Numbered from the stretch's first letter, positions 23,701 through 33,720 are shown. The stretch is DNA of 34,028 nucleotides from Candidatus Poribacteria bacterium (GCA_028820655.1 JAPPIK010000027.1:1-34028), one strand, 5' to 3'. The notes: a model not told the origin generated them from the letters alone. Translations and numbers: made by a program.

Positions 23701-26700
23701 TTGTATTCAAATGCCACCAGAGGCTATTTCTACCATACCGCTTTAGTCATCCTTCTCATATTTTCCCTCCTTTATTTCGGCGCACATGCGAAACCCGTTA
23801 CTAAGGATTCCAAGTTAACTCAATATTACTCGGAACTGCGAGAAGATTCAGCGAAATCGGCAGAGGCTGATGTTGAATCCGAGAAAAATTCAGAAGACTC
23901 CGGTTGGGAAACCGAATCCGACGAACCAGCAGAAGCCGCCGATCAGCATGATGAAGATGCTTGGTGGAAACGTCCCTCCGAGCCAAAGCCCGCGATCCCG
24001 CCTCCCCTAGACCCTTTTGCACCAGACGCGGAAGATGCTTCCATCCGCTCCAAGATTTTGGCTCCATATAATGAATCGTTGCAAAGATGGAAAGATGCGC
24101 CCCTCCTGATTGAGCCTCGAATGCTACTCGACCTCAAGGAGAGTGAATTCGGGACTGAGAAGGAAAAAGGGCTAGCTCTGCCACTCCAGTCCAATCTTCA
24201 GATTACCGGACACAAGTCTGTTACGGTTGAAGGCAACGTGACACACTATTTTGGTGAGAGTGACGCCAACCGATACGCCGGTTACAGTAGTTACGGAGGT
24301 TATAGTTCAGGGCTCGATCTCGGTTTAACATCATCCTATGGGTATGACGATTTTGGAAGTTTTGGAGGCGGTTACGGAGGCGGTTATGGGGGCGAATATG
24401 GTGGAGGATTCGGCGGCGGGTATGGGGGCGGCTACGGAAGTGGTGGATACGGTGGAAGGTTCAGCACATTCGGTAGAGGTGGAGTGGCGCGTGCCACGGG
24501 ATTTAACCTGAGACAGACGCTTCGGGTTGGGTTGCATGGCCGAGTTGGCGAACGTACCCATGTTGCCGTCGATTACAGCGATTCGGACGATTCATTTGGA
24601 GGAGGATATGGCGGATACGGCGGATACGGCGGCGGTTTGGGTGGTGCAAAAGAACAGAAGATTAAAGTGTGGTATGAGGGCAAGCCGGACAGCATTCTCA
24701 AAACCGTGTCATTCGGTGATATAACCCTAAATCTGCCGAATACTCGATTCTTGAACATCAATCGAAATCTCTTTGGACTCGAAGCCGTTGCAGAATTAGG
24801 GGGGCTCAAAATGACGACCTTCGGTTCTCGAAGCAAAGGGATTTCAGACACGCGGCGTTTCCGAGGGGAATCAACTAGAGCCGGGTACGGTCGAGGCGTC
24901 CAAATTGCTGATGCCAATTACGTCAAAGGACGATTCTATTCCATCCACCGCGGTGATGACGACGTGTTACACGAATCTTATCTGCCAATAAAAAGCGGCA
25001 GCGAGGAAATCTATATCGATGACAACGTCGCAGGCAACAATCAAGGAGGGCAACGCACCGTACGTGGATACTTCAACCTCCAATTCCCGGGGCAAGACTA
25101 CAATATTAACTATGAGACCGGAGAAATTGAGTTTCTAACACAAATCTCTCCAAACTACACTATTGTCGTGGCTTACGAATATCTCGGCGACGGCGGAGGA
25201 CAGGTTGGAAATCCCGGCGCTGTTTTCGAGGATGAAAATGGGGATGGGTCGATTGATGAGGAGGGAGAGGAAATCGGATACGTTGTACTCAAAGACAAAG
25301 GATACCGAGGAACGGAAGCACGTCGCGTGTACAACCTAGGCAACCGAAACATCAATCCGCGGGACTATCAGATTACAATTTGGCAGCAGGGAGCCGGAGA
25401 AGCATTTGAAACCGATGATGGCCCCGTACTTTATATTGACATCTTCGGGCTGGATACGGATGGCGATGGTAGCATCGATCCGGAATTTATCGACTTTGAC
25501 CGTGGCTTGCTAACCTTTCCATCACCGCGTCCATTTGTAATCGACGACCCGGAAAGCCCATACTACAAATACCGAGATCAACTGAACAACGAAGCAATCT
25601 ATCTTGAAAACCCGCGTACAACCGATCAAGTTTATACTATCGTCGCTGACTACGCCTACCAGTCAGGGACGTACAGTGTCGGGCTATTTGTGATTCCCGG
25701 CAGCGAAACTGTAAGATTGAACGGCAGAAGGCTGCGGCGAGATGTCGATTACATGATGGTGTACGAAGTTGGGAGCCTTACCTTCTTCACACAGCTTGAT
25801 GAGTTTGATGTGATTGAAGTTGAGTTTGAAAGAACACCGTTCGGAGGTTCTCTGCAACAAACTGTCGCGGGTGTTTGGCTAGAATACTCCTACGTACCGA
25901 AACAGAAAGCGCCGGAAGAACGGGAACAGGAAGACCGATTTGGAAGACTCGGAGGAGCTCAGGATTCTCTTGGCGGGAGAGATCGATTCGGAAGCGGAAG
26001 TTCCTTCGGCAGAGGCAGCGGAGGTTTTGGTGGTGGGTTTGGCGGAGGTTATGGAGGCGGGCGCGGCTCTTACTCAAGCCTTGGTGGTCGCTCCAGATAC
26101 GGACTTACGTCAGGGAGAAGTAGCTATTTTAATCCAGTGTACAAGAAAGGGTTTAGCCTATCAACGGGTTATATTCTTAACACGGGAAGCAAACCGAGCA
26201 CCATTCCGGATGTGAACAATGCCCCAAGTCGCCTACAAGCGTTCAACATTAATACCAGCGCCGGACGAAATTTTAATCTCGCTTGGTTCGTGAATCCGCT
26301 GCCGTTTGTGTCAGTGGAATATTTTCCGCTATCGATTGACTTTAGCGGCGAATCCGCGTTTTCTCATAACAATCCCAACAGCGTTTCAGTGGCGCTAATC
26401 GATAGCATGGAGGGAGCACGTGACTCATCAAACATTCCTACCTTCAAATACAACTGGCGCATGGCGGGCCCTCCGGCGGTGGATGGATTAACGCCCGATA
26501 ACCGCGCTCTCTTTCACGTGCTGCTGAAAGATAAAGACGAATCCAAAGCGGTTGGCAATTATATGCGAAATCGAGAAGTGCCGGGTTCCGCAATCAACCC
26601 GTTGTTGCAATCCACGGAACAGCGTCTTGTGATGGAAGTCGGCTATGATTTCTCCGATGTGGTTGAAGAGTGGGGTGGTTTTTCTTACGGTATCTCGGCT

Positions 26701-29700
26701 TCGGGTACAGATTTCTCTGAACGTGAATTTCTCGAGATTTGGCTGCGTGTCCAAGGTGACGACGATGTTACGCTGTTGCTTGATCTTGGGATTGTCAATG
26801 AAGACACAGACCAAGATGGTAGGCTCGACAGCGAAGACCTGCCTCTAGATCTTGAGGACCTCAATGGTGACGACAAGATTGATACGTTGGATCTTGATTT
26901 GGAAAATTTGCCGGAATCCCAAAAATACAGCGCCAACGGTTCCCTCGACACGGGCGAGGATGAAGGATGGATCTATGACGGAGCTCTCCAACCCACGCCA
27001 TTTGGGCGCGGAAACCAAGTCTTGGATACCGAAGATCTCAACGGAGACGGCGTGTTAGACACCGTTGATGCATACCTTGAAATTCCCATTTCATTAAATG
27101 ATGTGCCGGAAGAATGGGTCAAAAAGCGGAATGATAACGGGTGGGTTTTTCTAAGCATTCCCCTTCGTGAGGCAAATGTATATGGCAGCCGCCAGCCGAA
27201 TCTCGGGTTCGTTCAACACTTCCGATTTTGGCTATTGAAAAACAAACCCGGTAATGTGCGCGGAAAGCTGGAATGGGCATCGATTGAAATCGTGGGAAAC
27301 CGATGGGAACGAGGCGTGGTTACACAGAACGGCACCATCGTCACGAATACGAATGAAAAATTCACAGTCGGTACGAAGGACAATTACAACTTTAACGATT
27401 ATCAGAAAGCCTACGAGGAAATCAAAGACAATAGCGCCTTCAAGAGATTGCATCCGTACACCGATGTCACGTTTGGATTCGGCACCCGCCAACAGCGAGA
27501 ACAGACACTCGTGTTAGATTATAACCTTCTACCCAACTCGTTTGGTGTTACATCGCAACGGTTACGCGGTATTCAACAAGGTGAGGGACAAGACTTTTCC
27601 AAACACAACAAGCTAAAATTTTGGGTCTACGGGGACAAAAATCGCGAAACGCTTGTATTGCGATTGGCACCGAGTGTCCGAACGAGCTATCGATCGTTTT
27701 ACGGCTCGACAGACCCGTTTTCCGATCCGCGTTCACAGCAGCAGGATGACGTGGACATCTTCGAGAATCTAACGAACTTCTACGAATTCACGAGGGAAAT
27801 TGACTTTGATGGTTGGAAACTCATTGAAATCAATCTGGAGGATGTTCAGCGAAATGAATACCCAGATGTTCAGTCAACAACGGATTCACCTGAGGAACTA
27901 CTTCAAGGATCATCACACGCAGAGCAGGCGTTCACGCCTCAGCCTGATGGTCATCCCGACGGATTCGTCGTCCGGGGAACAAATAGCGCTCAGCTCTCCA
28001 TCAAGAATATAGGCGGGATCTTACTCGGCATCCGGAACGACCGCGGCGAGGAAATTAGCGGAGAGGTGTGGGTGAACGAAATTCATTTGAGCGATCCGTT
28101 GGTGCGCTCCGGTTGGGCACGGCGTGGAAATGTGTCCGTTTCACTCGGAAATTTATTGAGCGTGCGGGGAGGATACGCCAGTCAGGACAAGGACTTTGAG
28201 AGTTCCGCCGGCGAAACCGGCCGTCATCGTCGACAACAGCGGGGCTTCAGCACTACGAACAACGATTTCAATATCGATACCAGTCTCAATCTCTTTCGGT
28301 GGCTTCCGATCAGCTACAGCATCCGAGAAAGTGAGTCCGAAACCGAGAGCCGACGGGGTTCATTCAGTTCCTTTCAAAGCGGCAAGAGTAAGACCAAAAA
28401 CCAAGACCTTTCCGTGCGATTTAACCTACCTCCGTTTCCGTCTATCGGGATTGCCTACAATTTTCAGGATTTTTGGAATGAACGTCAAGGCACGCAAATT
28501 AGCGACCTTTACACAGGGACTTTCCAATATAACCTTGGATCGAAGCTAGGCTTGAACCTCCAATACCGGCACGAGGATGTCGACGCCGATACCGGAACGG
28601 CAGTCGGCGCTTCGTCGAGTAGCGGATATTCCAGCTACGGCTCAAGTTACGGATCTAGCTACAACTCTGGGTACAGTTCCGGTTACGGTTACGGATACAG
28701 TAGAAACCGAGACGAAAGAGTTGATGACGGCTCAATTTCACTCAATATTAGTCCAATCTCCAGTTTTAGCTTGAATCCAACCTACGATGTTCGGCGGATT
28801 CTGGAGAAGCGCGAAAGTTCGGCTGAAGATCCCCCTTCGCAACCGGAGTTTACTATCGCGAGCCGTGAACATCGATTCTCAATGACGCCGCGTCTCAACC
28901 GCGACCTTTTGGGAATGCGTCCAACTATCAACAACCGAGTTAGCCTACGCGAAAATTGGTTTAGCAAGCAGAAAGACATCTCGGTTAATGCGAATATCGG
29001 GTTTGGAGTAAATTTACGCCCCCATGTCTGGTTTGGATGGTTGCTGAATAAACCGGAAGAGGAACCGGAAGAACTTGAATCTGTGGATAAACCCGAGGAC
29101 GAATTGCGAACGAAATCTCCGCGCGATCCTCCTGATTCGTTCGATGAACAAGTGGAGATGGAGGAACGACGGCGACAGCGGCTTGACAGAATGGAGCGGA
29201 TGGGGGTGGACACGGAAAGAGTCCAGGATCTCGAAGATGAAAGAGGGGATTGGATTAGCCGAGATTCGGCTGAACTCGAACGAAAGTTGAGAGAGCGGCG
29301 AGGAAAGAAGAAAGATGCAGACGCGGGGGTTTGGCAGAAAAGTCTCAAGAGTTTTGCCCTGAACACCAACGTAAGTTTCGATATTCAGGATTCCTTTCGC
29401 CGGTTGGACGCGGGGCAATCGGTGCTCGACGTATTGAGTCTTCCAGATGATGATGAACGGCGAACCCAATCGCGTCAAGGGCAACGCTACACTTTCCGCG
29501 GCTCTGTCGACCCGTTGTCATGGGCATCGTTGGGCACAAATGTATCTTTTACAAATAACTTCCAGAAGACCTCAAGCACGACGTCACGCGCCAAGTCGAA
29601 AAACTACGAAGGCGATGTTAAGTTTTTCAATTCCAGAAATACTTCAAGTTTTCAGGTCCGCTATGGCTTCACGCAGAGAGATAGACGCAACCTTGCGACT

Positions 29701-30165
29701 TTGATTAGCGAGAGTTCAGCCCACAATCCTTCAATCAGTTGGAGACAGTCGTGGGGACAGGAAACTAGCAGCTCCCTTGGAATTCGTGTGACGCTTCGGG
29801 AGCAGCAAAGAAGCGGCGGCTCCATCATGAGTACTTCTCTGATTGTTACGCCCAATCTAAGTATTGACTATAGCCTTAATGTAGAACGAGGTGTTTGGAT
29901 GCCCTTCTTCGGTAGGATAAAACTCAGACACGACCTTAGAATGACCAATACTTTCTCGACCGCAGTTCGACGCGAGCGCTTCGGCGCGAATCAGGAGGAA
30001 AAATCGGAGCGATACGAGACAAAAGTACGCGCAAATTATAAACTGAGCACTCGTTTGAGTGCGGAACTCAATCTTGGGTTAAACTACAACAACGACCGTG
30101 TGGAGGAGGGAAGAGATTTCTTTTCGGTCGCTAGCGCCCTCTCAGTACGAGGCGAGTTTCAGTGA
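23701..30165 (+). CDS. sprA: SprA-like outer-membrane translocon protein (type IX secretion)
   Basis: 2,154 residues. TTG start with AAGGAG 7 nt upstream; signal peptide ending 'YFGAHA' (residue 30). SprA forms the very large outer-membrane barrel through which type IX cargo leaves the cell. Family-like stretches: 'LPLQSNLQITGHKSVTVEG' (161-179), 'SFGDITLNLPNTRFLNINRN' (337-356), 'NLFGLEAVAELGGLKMTTFG', and 'EVWVNEIHLSD' (about 1456-1466). Unusual insertions: Gly/Tyr-rich tracts at about 193-262, 298-315, 765-810 and 1634-1672; Asp-rich calcium-binding-like loops ('DENGDGSIDEE' near 515, 'DTDGDGSIDPE' near 590, others near 1035-1065 and 1110-1125); a charged Glu/Arg segment at about 1783-1880. 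Bacteroidota SprA has about 2,400 residues. The window also encodes a protein with a T9SS-type C-terminal domain (8281-12537). Other T9SS parts are not present here. Confidence 0.85.
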   Translation: MYSNATRGYFYHTALVILLIFSLLYFGAHAKPVTKDSKLTQYYSELREDSAKSAEADVESEKNSEDSGWETESDEPAEAADQHDEDAWWKRPSEPKPAIPPPLDPFAPDAEDASIRSKILAPYNESLQRWKDAPLLIEPRMLLDLKESEFGTEKEKGLALPLQSNLQITGHKSVTVEGNVTHYFGESDANRYAGYSSYGGYSSGLDLGLTSSYGYDDFGSFGGGYGGGYGGEYGGGFGGGYGGGYGSGGYGGRFSTFGRGGVARATGFNLRQTLRVGLHGRVGERTHVAVDYSDSDDSFGGGYGGYGGYGGGLGGAKEQKIKVWYEGKPDSILKTVSFGDITLNLPNTRFLNINRNLFGLEAVAELGGLKMTTFGSRSKGISDTRRFRGESTRAGYGRGVQIADANYVKGRFYSIHRGDDDVLHESYLPIKSGSEEIYIDDNVAGNNQGGQRTVRGYFNLQFPGQDYNINYETGEIEFLTQISPNYTIVVAYEYLGDGGGQVGNPGAVFEDENGDGSIDEEGEEIGYVVLKDKGYRGTEARRVYNLGNRNINPRDYQITIWQQGAGEAFETDDGPVLYIDIFGLDTDGDGSIDPEFIDFDRGLLTFPSPRPFVIDDPESPYYKYRDQLNNEAIYLENPRTTDQVYTIVADYAYQSGTYSVGLFVIPGSETVRLNGRRLRRDVDYMMVYEVGSLTFFTQLDEFDVIEVEFERTPFGGSLQQTVAGVWLEYSYVPKQKAPEEREQEDRFGRLGGAQDSLGGRDRFGSGSSFGRGSGGFGGGFGGGYGGGRGSYSSLGGRSRYGLTSGRSSYFNPVYKKGFSLSTGYILNTGSKPSTIPDVNNAPSRLQAFNINTSAGRNFNLAWFVNPLPFVSVEYFPLSIDFSGESAFSHNNPNSVSVALIDSMEGARDSSNIPTFKYNWRMAGPPAVDGLTPDNRALFHVLLKDKDESKAVGNYMRNREVPGSAINPLLQSTEQRLVMEVGYDFSDVVEEWGGFSYGISASGTDFSEREFLEIWLRVQGDDDVTLLLDLGIVNEDTDQDGRLDSEDLPLDLEDLNGDDKIDTLDLDLENLPESQKYSANGSLDTGEDEGWIYDGALQPTPFGRGNQVLDTEDLNGDGVLDTVDAYLEIPISLNDVPEEWVKKRNDNGWVFLSIPLREANVYGSRQPNLGFVQHFRFWLLKNKPGNVRGKLEWASIEIVGNRWERGVVTQNGTIVTNTNEKFTVGTKDNYNFNDYQKAYEEIKDNSAFKRLHPYTDVTFGFGTRQQREQTLVLDYNLLPNSFGVTSQRLRGIQQGEGQDFSKHNKLKFWVYGDKNRETLVLRLAPSVRTSYRSFYGSTDPFSDPRSQQQDDVDIFENLTNFYEFTREIDFDGWKLIEINLEDVQRNEYPDVQSTTDSPEELLQGSSHAEQAFTPQPDGHPDGFVVRGTNSAQLSIKNIGGILLGIRNDRGEEISGEVWVNEIHLSDPLVRSGWARRGNVSVSLGNLLSVRGGYASQDKDFESSAGETGRHRRQQRGFSTTNNDFNIDTSLNLFRWLPISYSIRESESETESRRGSFSSFQSGKSKTKNQDLSVRFNLPPFPSIGIAYNFQDFWNERQGTQISDLYTGTFQYNLGSKLGLNLQYRHEDVDADTGTAVGASSSSGYSSYGSSYGSSYNSGYSSGYGYGYSRNRDERVDDGSISLNISPISSFSLNPTYDVRRILEKRESSAEDPPSQPEFTIASREHRFSMTPRLNRDLLGMRPTINNRVSLRENWFSKQKDISVNANIGFGVNLRPHVWFGWLLNKPEEEPEELESVDKPEDELRTKSPRDPPDSFDEQVEMEERRRQRLDRMERMGVDTERVQDLEDERGDWISRDSAELERKLRERRGKKKDADAGVWQKSLKSFALNTNVSFDIQDSFRRLDAGQSVLDVLSLPDDDERRTQSRQGQRYTFRGSVDPLSWASLGTNVSFTNNFQKTSSTTSRAKSKNYEGDVKFFNSRNTSSFQVRYGFTQRDRRNLATLISESSAHNPSISWRQSWGQETSSSLGIRVTLREQQRSGGSIMSTSLIVTPNLSIDYSLNVERGVWMPFFGRIKLRHDLRMTNTFSTAVRRERFGANQEEKSERYETKVRANYKLSTRLSAELNLGLNYNNDRVEEGRDFFSVASALSVRGEFQ

Positions 30166-30231
30166 AAGATAGGTCAGAAATACATTCAGAATTCTAGACA
30201 CCTTTGCGGCGGCTAATTCGAAGGTCGCCAC

Positions 30232-30249
30232 GAACGCAAATCTGCGTTC
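30232..30249 (+). terminator. Weak terminator between convergent genes
   Basis: GAACGCA-AATC-TGCGTTC is a perfect 7-bp stem between the SprA-like gene (plus) and era (minus), followed on the plus strand by AATCTTGATTT. The T-run is poor. Confidence 0.35.
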
Positions 30250-30299
30250 AATCTTGATTTAACGAGGGATACATCTATACCCGCCGAATGGCAGATGTT

Positions 30300-31205
30300 T
30301 CAAGCGTAGCCCATATCCTTCAGTTTTCGAGCATCACGCCGCCAGTCTCCTTTAACGGATACTTGCAATTCCAGAAAAACTGGAGCGTTAAGAAACTGTT
30401 CAATCTCCTCCCTAGCAAGCTTACCGATCTGCTTAATCATCCCGCCACGATCGCCAATCAGGATTCTTTTTTGGGACAAGCGTTCAGTGTAGATTATAGC
30501 ACGAATGTAGACTTTACCGTTCGAGCGATGTTTGAACTCTTCGACCGTAACCCCGGACGCATAAGGAATCTCCTGTTGAGTCTTCAGGAAAATCTTCTCC
30601 CGCACCGTTTCGGATACAAAGAAACGTTCGGGTAAATCGCTAATTTGATCATCGGGGAAATAGTGCGGTCCGATCGGCAGGTGTGCAACAATTTGATCGC
30701 GAAGCTGTAAAACATCGGAAGATTTCCGGGCCGAAATCGGGACAATCTCAACAAAGGAAAATTTGCCACTGTACTCGGCAATTATAGGTAGCAGCGCCGA
30801 CGCCCCAAGAAGGTCAATCTTGTTGATGACCAAGAACACTGTTTTTGACTCGGTTTCGCGTATACGCTCAAATATTTGCGTTTCAAGTGCCGGAGGCAAC
30901 TGGCTGCCATCGACCATATATATGATTAAGTCCGCGTCCTTAATCGCATGGTAGGCTGTCGTAACCATCGCGTCGTGAAGCAGATATTTCGGTGCAACTA
31001 TTCCGGGTGTATCCAGAAAAATAATCTGGTAACCCTCCGTCGTGACGATTCCCATTATCCGATTGCGCGTCGTCTGCGGCTTGGGGGTGACAATTGCCAA
31101 CTTCTCGCCCATCATCCCGTTCAGCAGCGTAGATTTGCCAACATTTGGTTCCCCGATGATGCTGACATAACCGGATCTGAAAGATTCCTGATTGGGGGCG
31201 TTCAT
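30300..31205 (-). CDS. era: GTPase Era
   Basis: 301 residues, normal length. It binds the 3' end of 16S rRNA and helps 30S assembly. G domain: 'GEPNVGKSTLLN', 'PKPQTTRNRIMGI', 'DTPGI', 'NKIDLL', 'ISARK'. C-terminal KH domain: 'GDRGGMIKQIGKLAREEIEQ' and 'VFLELQVSVKGDWRRD'. The ATG (31205-31203) overlaps the stop of the upstream TIGR03032 gene (ATGA), so the two are translationally coupled. Convergent with the SprA-like gene. Confidence 0.97.
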   Translation of the reverse strand: MNAPNQESFRSGYVSIIGEPNVGKSTLLNGMMGEKLAIVTPKPQTTRNRIMGIVTTEGYQIIFLDTPGIVAPKYLLHDAMVTTAYHAIKDADLIIYMVDGSQLPPALETQIFERIRETESKTVFLVINKIDLLGASALLPIIAEYSGKFSFVEIVPISARKSSDVLQLRDQIVAHLPIGPHYFPDDQISDLPERFFVSETVREKIFLKTQQEIPYASGVTVEEFKHRSNGKVYIRAIIYTERLSQKRILIGDRGGMIKQIGKLAREEIEQFLNAPVFLELQVSVKGDWRRDARKLKDMGYA

Positions 31206-32284
31206 TTTCTTGTACCACCAATTAGCGATGGGAATTCACTGCGTGAAGTAAGCGGCTTAAGACGCCAGTCGCTCCACTCGCCCGATGTCGACGGGCCAAT
31301 GAGTCCGGGGCGCCGCAAACCGGACAAAGCTTGCACGTCATAAATTTCCTGACAGACGCTATCATACCTAAGTTGGCCAATCGTAGTTCCGCTTCGTAAG
31401 TTGATCGCCACGATACCGCAAAACGGCGACTCCCGCGCGATTGGTATATCGCTAAACGTCGGGCTTTTACGGCGCAATTGCGACAGCCCGACGAACAGGT
31501 AGTCGCCATAGCGCGCCATACCGCGTACGAAACCGGGCAATCGCGTGACCACCTCATAATCGCTTCGCCCCATGTCGACACGAGCCACTTCGCCTGTCGC
31601 CGACAACAACACATAGAGATCATCTTCGTACACCCTCGGGGTGTGCGGCATCGGTAATCCTCTCAGAACAACCTCGTCACTCGGGACGTGGATGACAATC
31701 CCGCCGGACGTTTTGCCGGGCCGCCACCCTTCAGATGTATTTGTTTCACCAAGCGCGGTGACATACTCGGGGTAACCATCAACCATTGCGACGCCGTTGA
31801 GGTGGCACCGATCCTCAGGTGCGAGTTCGCTGATGAATCGCGGCCGCCACCGGGGATTGAAGTTGCCCTCATCATCCTTCAGAGAGAGGCATGAGAACAG
31901 TGTGTTGACTTTCCATAGCCCCGCCTGCCCCCATACGAGGTCATGGGCTTTTAGTTCACCGCAATAAATCGCCGCATGTGGTACGTATTGCCCATCGGAG
32001 GTGTTCGATCGACGTGGATAGCTGCTAGCCAATGCGCGGACGTAGGAAAGCATAATCACTTCGTCTTTCGTTGCGACGGCGAGGCGATTGTCCTCGGCAG
32101 CCAGCCCCATGGGCGCGTCGAAATCTTGAGGCAACTGAACGAGACTCTCGGAACTTCCCGCGCTAATATAGATAATCTTGTTTGCCTGATAGATACTAAT
32201 TACAAGTGTGCATTGGAGTTTCCACAGCAGATCGGAAAATTCTGCGGAATGCCTGCACACAAAAGGGGGCAGTGATTGATTCAT
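31202..32284 (-). CDS. TIGR03032/DUF4915 family protein
   Basis: 360 residues. The sequence follows the family pattern as I remember it: 'FSDLLWKLQCTLVISIYQANKI', 'DAPMGLAAEDNRLAVAT', 'HDLVWGQAGLWKVNTLFSCL', 'NPRWRPRFISELAPEDRCHLNG', 'YVTALGETNTSEGWR', 'GLPMPHTPRV' and 'LPGFVRGMA..DYLFVGLS'. This suggests a beta-propeller-like fold. The function is not established; relatives are sometimes fused or adjacent to TPR or glycosyltransferase proteins. No signal peptide, so probably cytosolic. It overlaps the start of era by 4 bp and lies 149 bp after the DUF815 ATPase on the same strand. The ATG has only a close-set AAGG upstream. Confidence 0.85.
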   Translation of the reverse strand: MNQSLPPFVCRHSAEFSDLLWKLQCTLVISIYQANKIIYISAGSSESLVQLPQDFDAPMGLAAEDNRLAVATKDEVIMLSYVRALASSYPRRSNTSDGQYVPHAAIYCGELKAHDLVWGQAGLWKVNTLFSCLSLKDDEGNFNPRWRPRFISELAPEDRCHLNGVAMVDGYPEYVTALGETNTSEGWRPGKTSGGIVIHVPSDEVVLRGLPMPHTPRVYEDDLYVLLSATGEVARVDMGRSDYEVVTRLPGFVRGMARYGDYLFVGLSQLRRKSPTFSDIPIARESPFCGIVAINLRSGTTIGQLRYDSVCQEIYDVQALSGLRRPGLIGPSTSGEWSDWRLKPLTSRSEFPSLIGGTRK

Positions 32285-32433
32285 ACCTTGGCTCGAGTTG
32301 AGAACTTGCTTGAAAATCTATTTGCCTCAGCACGATGTGAAAACAACTGTTTTTCCCTTCATGCTCCGTGTAACACGGGGTTTTTGCAGAACGTCATTGA
32401 TCCTGCTTTTGGCGAAAGTCCTAATAACCTAAA

Positions 32434-33423
32434 TCACTGGTTGACGTTATCCTCAGACACCGCCGTGCCGACATCTCGTCCCTCTCCCGACTCCAGTCCC
32501 AGACGCCCCTTTAGGTTGTCAACAAACTGGCGGGCGACGCGCCCCGAACGACCGCTAGATGACGCCTCCCACTCCAACGCAGCACGATGCAATTCCTCGG
32601 TCGGAATCGATATGCCGTGCTTCCGGGCGTAGTGCGAGACCATCTGCAGATATGTGGTTTGAGGAATCCTATAGAATGCGAGGCGCAGCCCAAATCGGTC
32701 GCTGAGGGAAACTTTCTCTTCCGTCGCTTCACGAGGATACAATTCATCTTCATCGGTACCGGGAAATTGATTTTCCTTCACCTGACGCGGCATGAGGTGG
32801 CGACGATTTGACGTGGCGTAAATGAGCACATTCTCCGGACGCGCCGCAATTCCGCCCTCCAACATAGCTTTCAATTCTCGGTACTCGGGTTCCCCTTCAC
32901 TGAAGGCGAGATCATCGCAAAACAGGATGTACCGTTCGGGCCGCGACCATAACACATCGGCAATCTCCTGAAGATGAAGCAAACCATCTCTATTTACCTC
33001 AACCAACCGCAGTCCATGGCTTTCGTATTGCCGAAGCATGCCCTTGATGAGTGAGGATTTGCCCGTTCCGCGGTCACCCCAAAGCAGAACGTGGTTGGCA
33101 GGCAAACCGTGTAGAAACTGGAGCGTATTTCGATTGACCCCCTCTATTTGGCGAGCGATGCCGATAAGATCGCCAAGTTCTACGAGATCAGGGTGTTTAA
33201 TCGGAAGCAAATTCCCTGAGCCGTTCCAGCTACACCATCGGAACGCAATGTGTTCGTCAAGCAGGTCGTCTGCCGATGTAATTTGCAGACGCGAAGTCGC
33301 CGAGTTTAGTAACGCCTCGGCTCTGTCGAGAAGCCGCTCAAGGCGGCATATTACTGATTTCCAATCGGAGGCTGACTCGTCGATTTCTCTATCTCCTTTG
33401 TGAATTTCGCATTTTGACTGCAC
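32434..33423 (-). CDS. DUF815 AAA+ ATPase
   Basis: About 329 residues. Walker A 'GDRGTGKSS', Walker B 'YILFCDDLAF', then 'ELKAMLEGGIAARPENVLIYATSNRRHLMP' and 'EKVSLSDRFGLRLAFY', the pattern of the DUF815 family of AAA+ proteins; the exact role is unknown. The N-terminal 90 residues are helical, as in relatives. I prefer the GTG at 33423, with GGGAG about 8 nt upstream (33436-33432). The frame is open to a TTG at 33471, and an internal AAAGGAG near 33400-33394 is followed only by non-standard start codons. Probably first in a group with TIGR03032 and era. Confidence 0.85.
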   Translation of the reverse strand: MQSKCEIHKGDREIDESASDWKSVICRLERLLDRAEALLNSATSRLQITSADDLLDEHIAFRWCSWNGSGNLLPIKHPDLVELGDLIGIARQIEGVNRNTLQFLHGLPANHVLLWGDRGTGKSSLIKGMLRQYESHGLRLVEVNRDGLLHLQEIADVLWSRPERYILFCDDLAFSEGEPEYRELKAMLEGGIAARPENVLIYATSNRRHLMPRQVKENQFPGTDEDELYPREATEEKVSLSDRFGLRLAFYRIPQTTYLQMVSHYARKHGISIPTEELHRAALEWEASSSGRSGRVARQFVDNLKGRLGLESGEGRDVGTAVSEDNVNQ

Positions 33424-33603
33424 GGCAAACGCTCCCTGAGTTCGACTTTGCACATTTGAGCTACACAACAAACTGTATCAATAAAGCGTTGAAGAAAGAA
33501 GGAGGAGATTTCAGCCATGCGGTTTTTTAGCCAATCGAAACGTGTCCAACGATTTCTGATTTCATTCAACCTTCTAGGATCTTTGTCGCCTTGGAATCCC
33601 TAT
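33424..33603. other. Upstream region of the DUF815 gene, nothing else seen
   Basis: No gene, RNA or strong promoter was recognised between the DUF815 start and the repeats that fill the right edge. Confidence 0.35.
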
Positions 33604-33660
33604 GGGAGTTCAATCGCGTTCGTTATTCACTCACTTGATCATTCGCTATTCGCTCGCTTG
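33604..33660. repeat. Interspersed repeat copy
   Basis: GGGAGTTCAATCGCGTTCG then TTATTCACTCACTTGATC (33604-33640), followed by a half copy to 33660. It is the same family as the 36-bp repeats inside both MITEs and is likewise followed by a GGGGCTTT tract. No MITE terminal repeat is recognisable here. Confidence 0.6.
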
Positions 33661-33720
33661 CTATATCCGCTGAGTTGATCCCACCCCGGGGCTTTAGTGT
33701 TGGATGGCTTGGCGTTACTA

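Noticed and set aside
28782-29484. Long minus-strand Ser/Arg-rich frames inside the SprA-like gene
   Set aside because: Composition reflects the reverse complement of Glu/Arg/Ser codons; no start signal or similarity.
32367-32385. CCGTG-TAA-CACGG followed by GGTTTTTG, a terminator-like hairpin on the plus strand
   Set aside because: The genes on both sides run on the minus strand, so no plus transcript is expected; a 5-bp stem can occur by chance.
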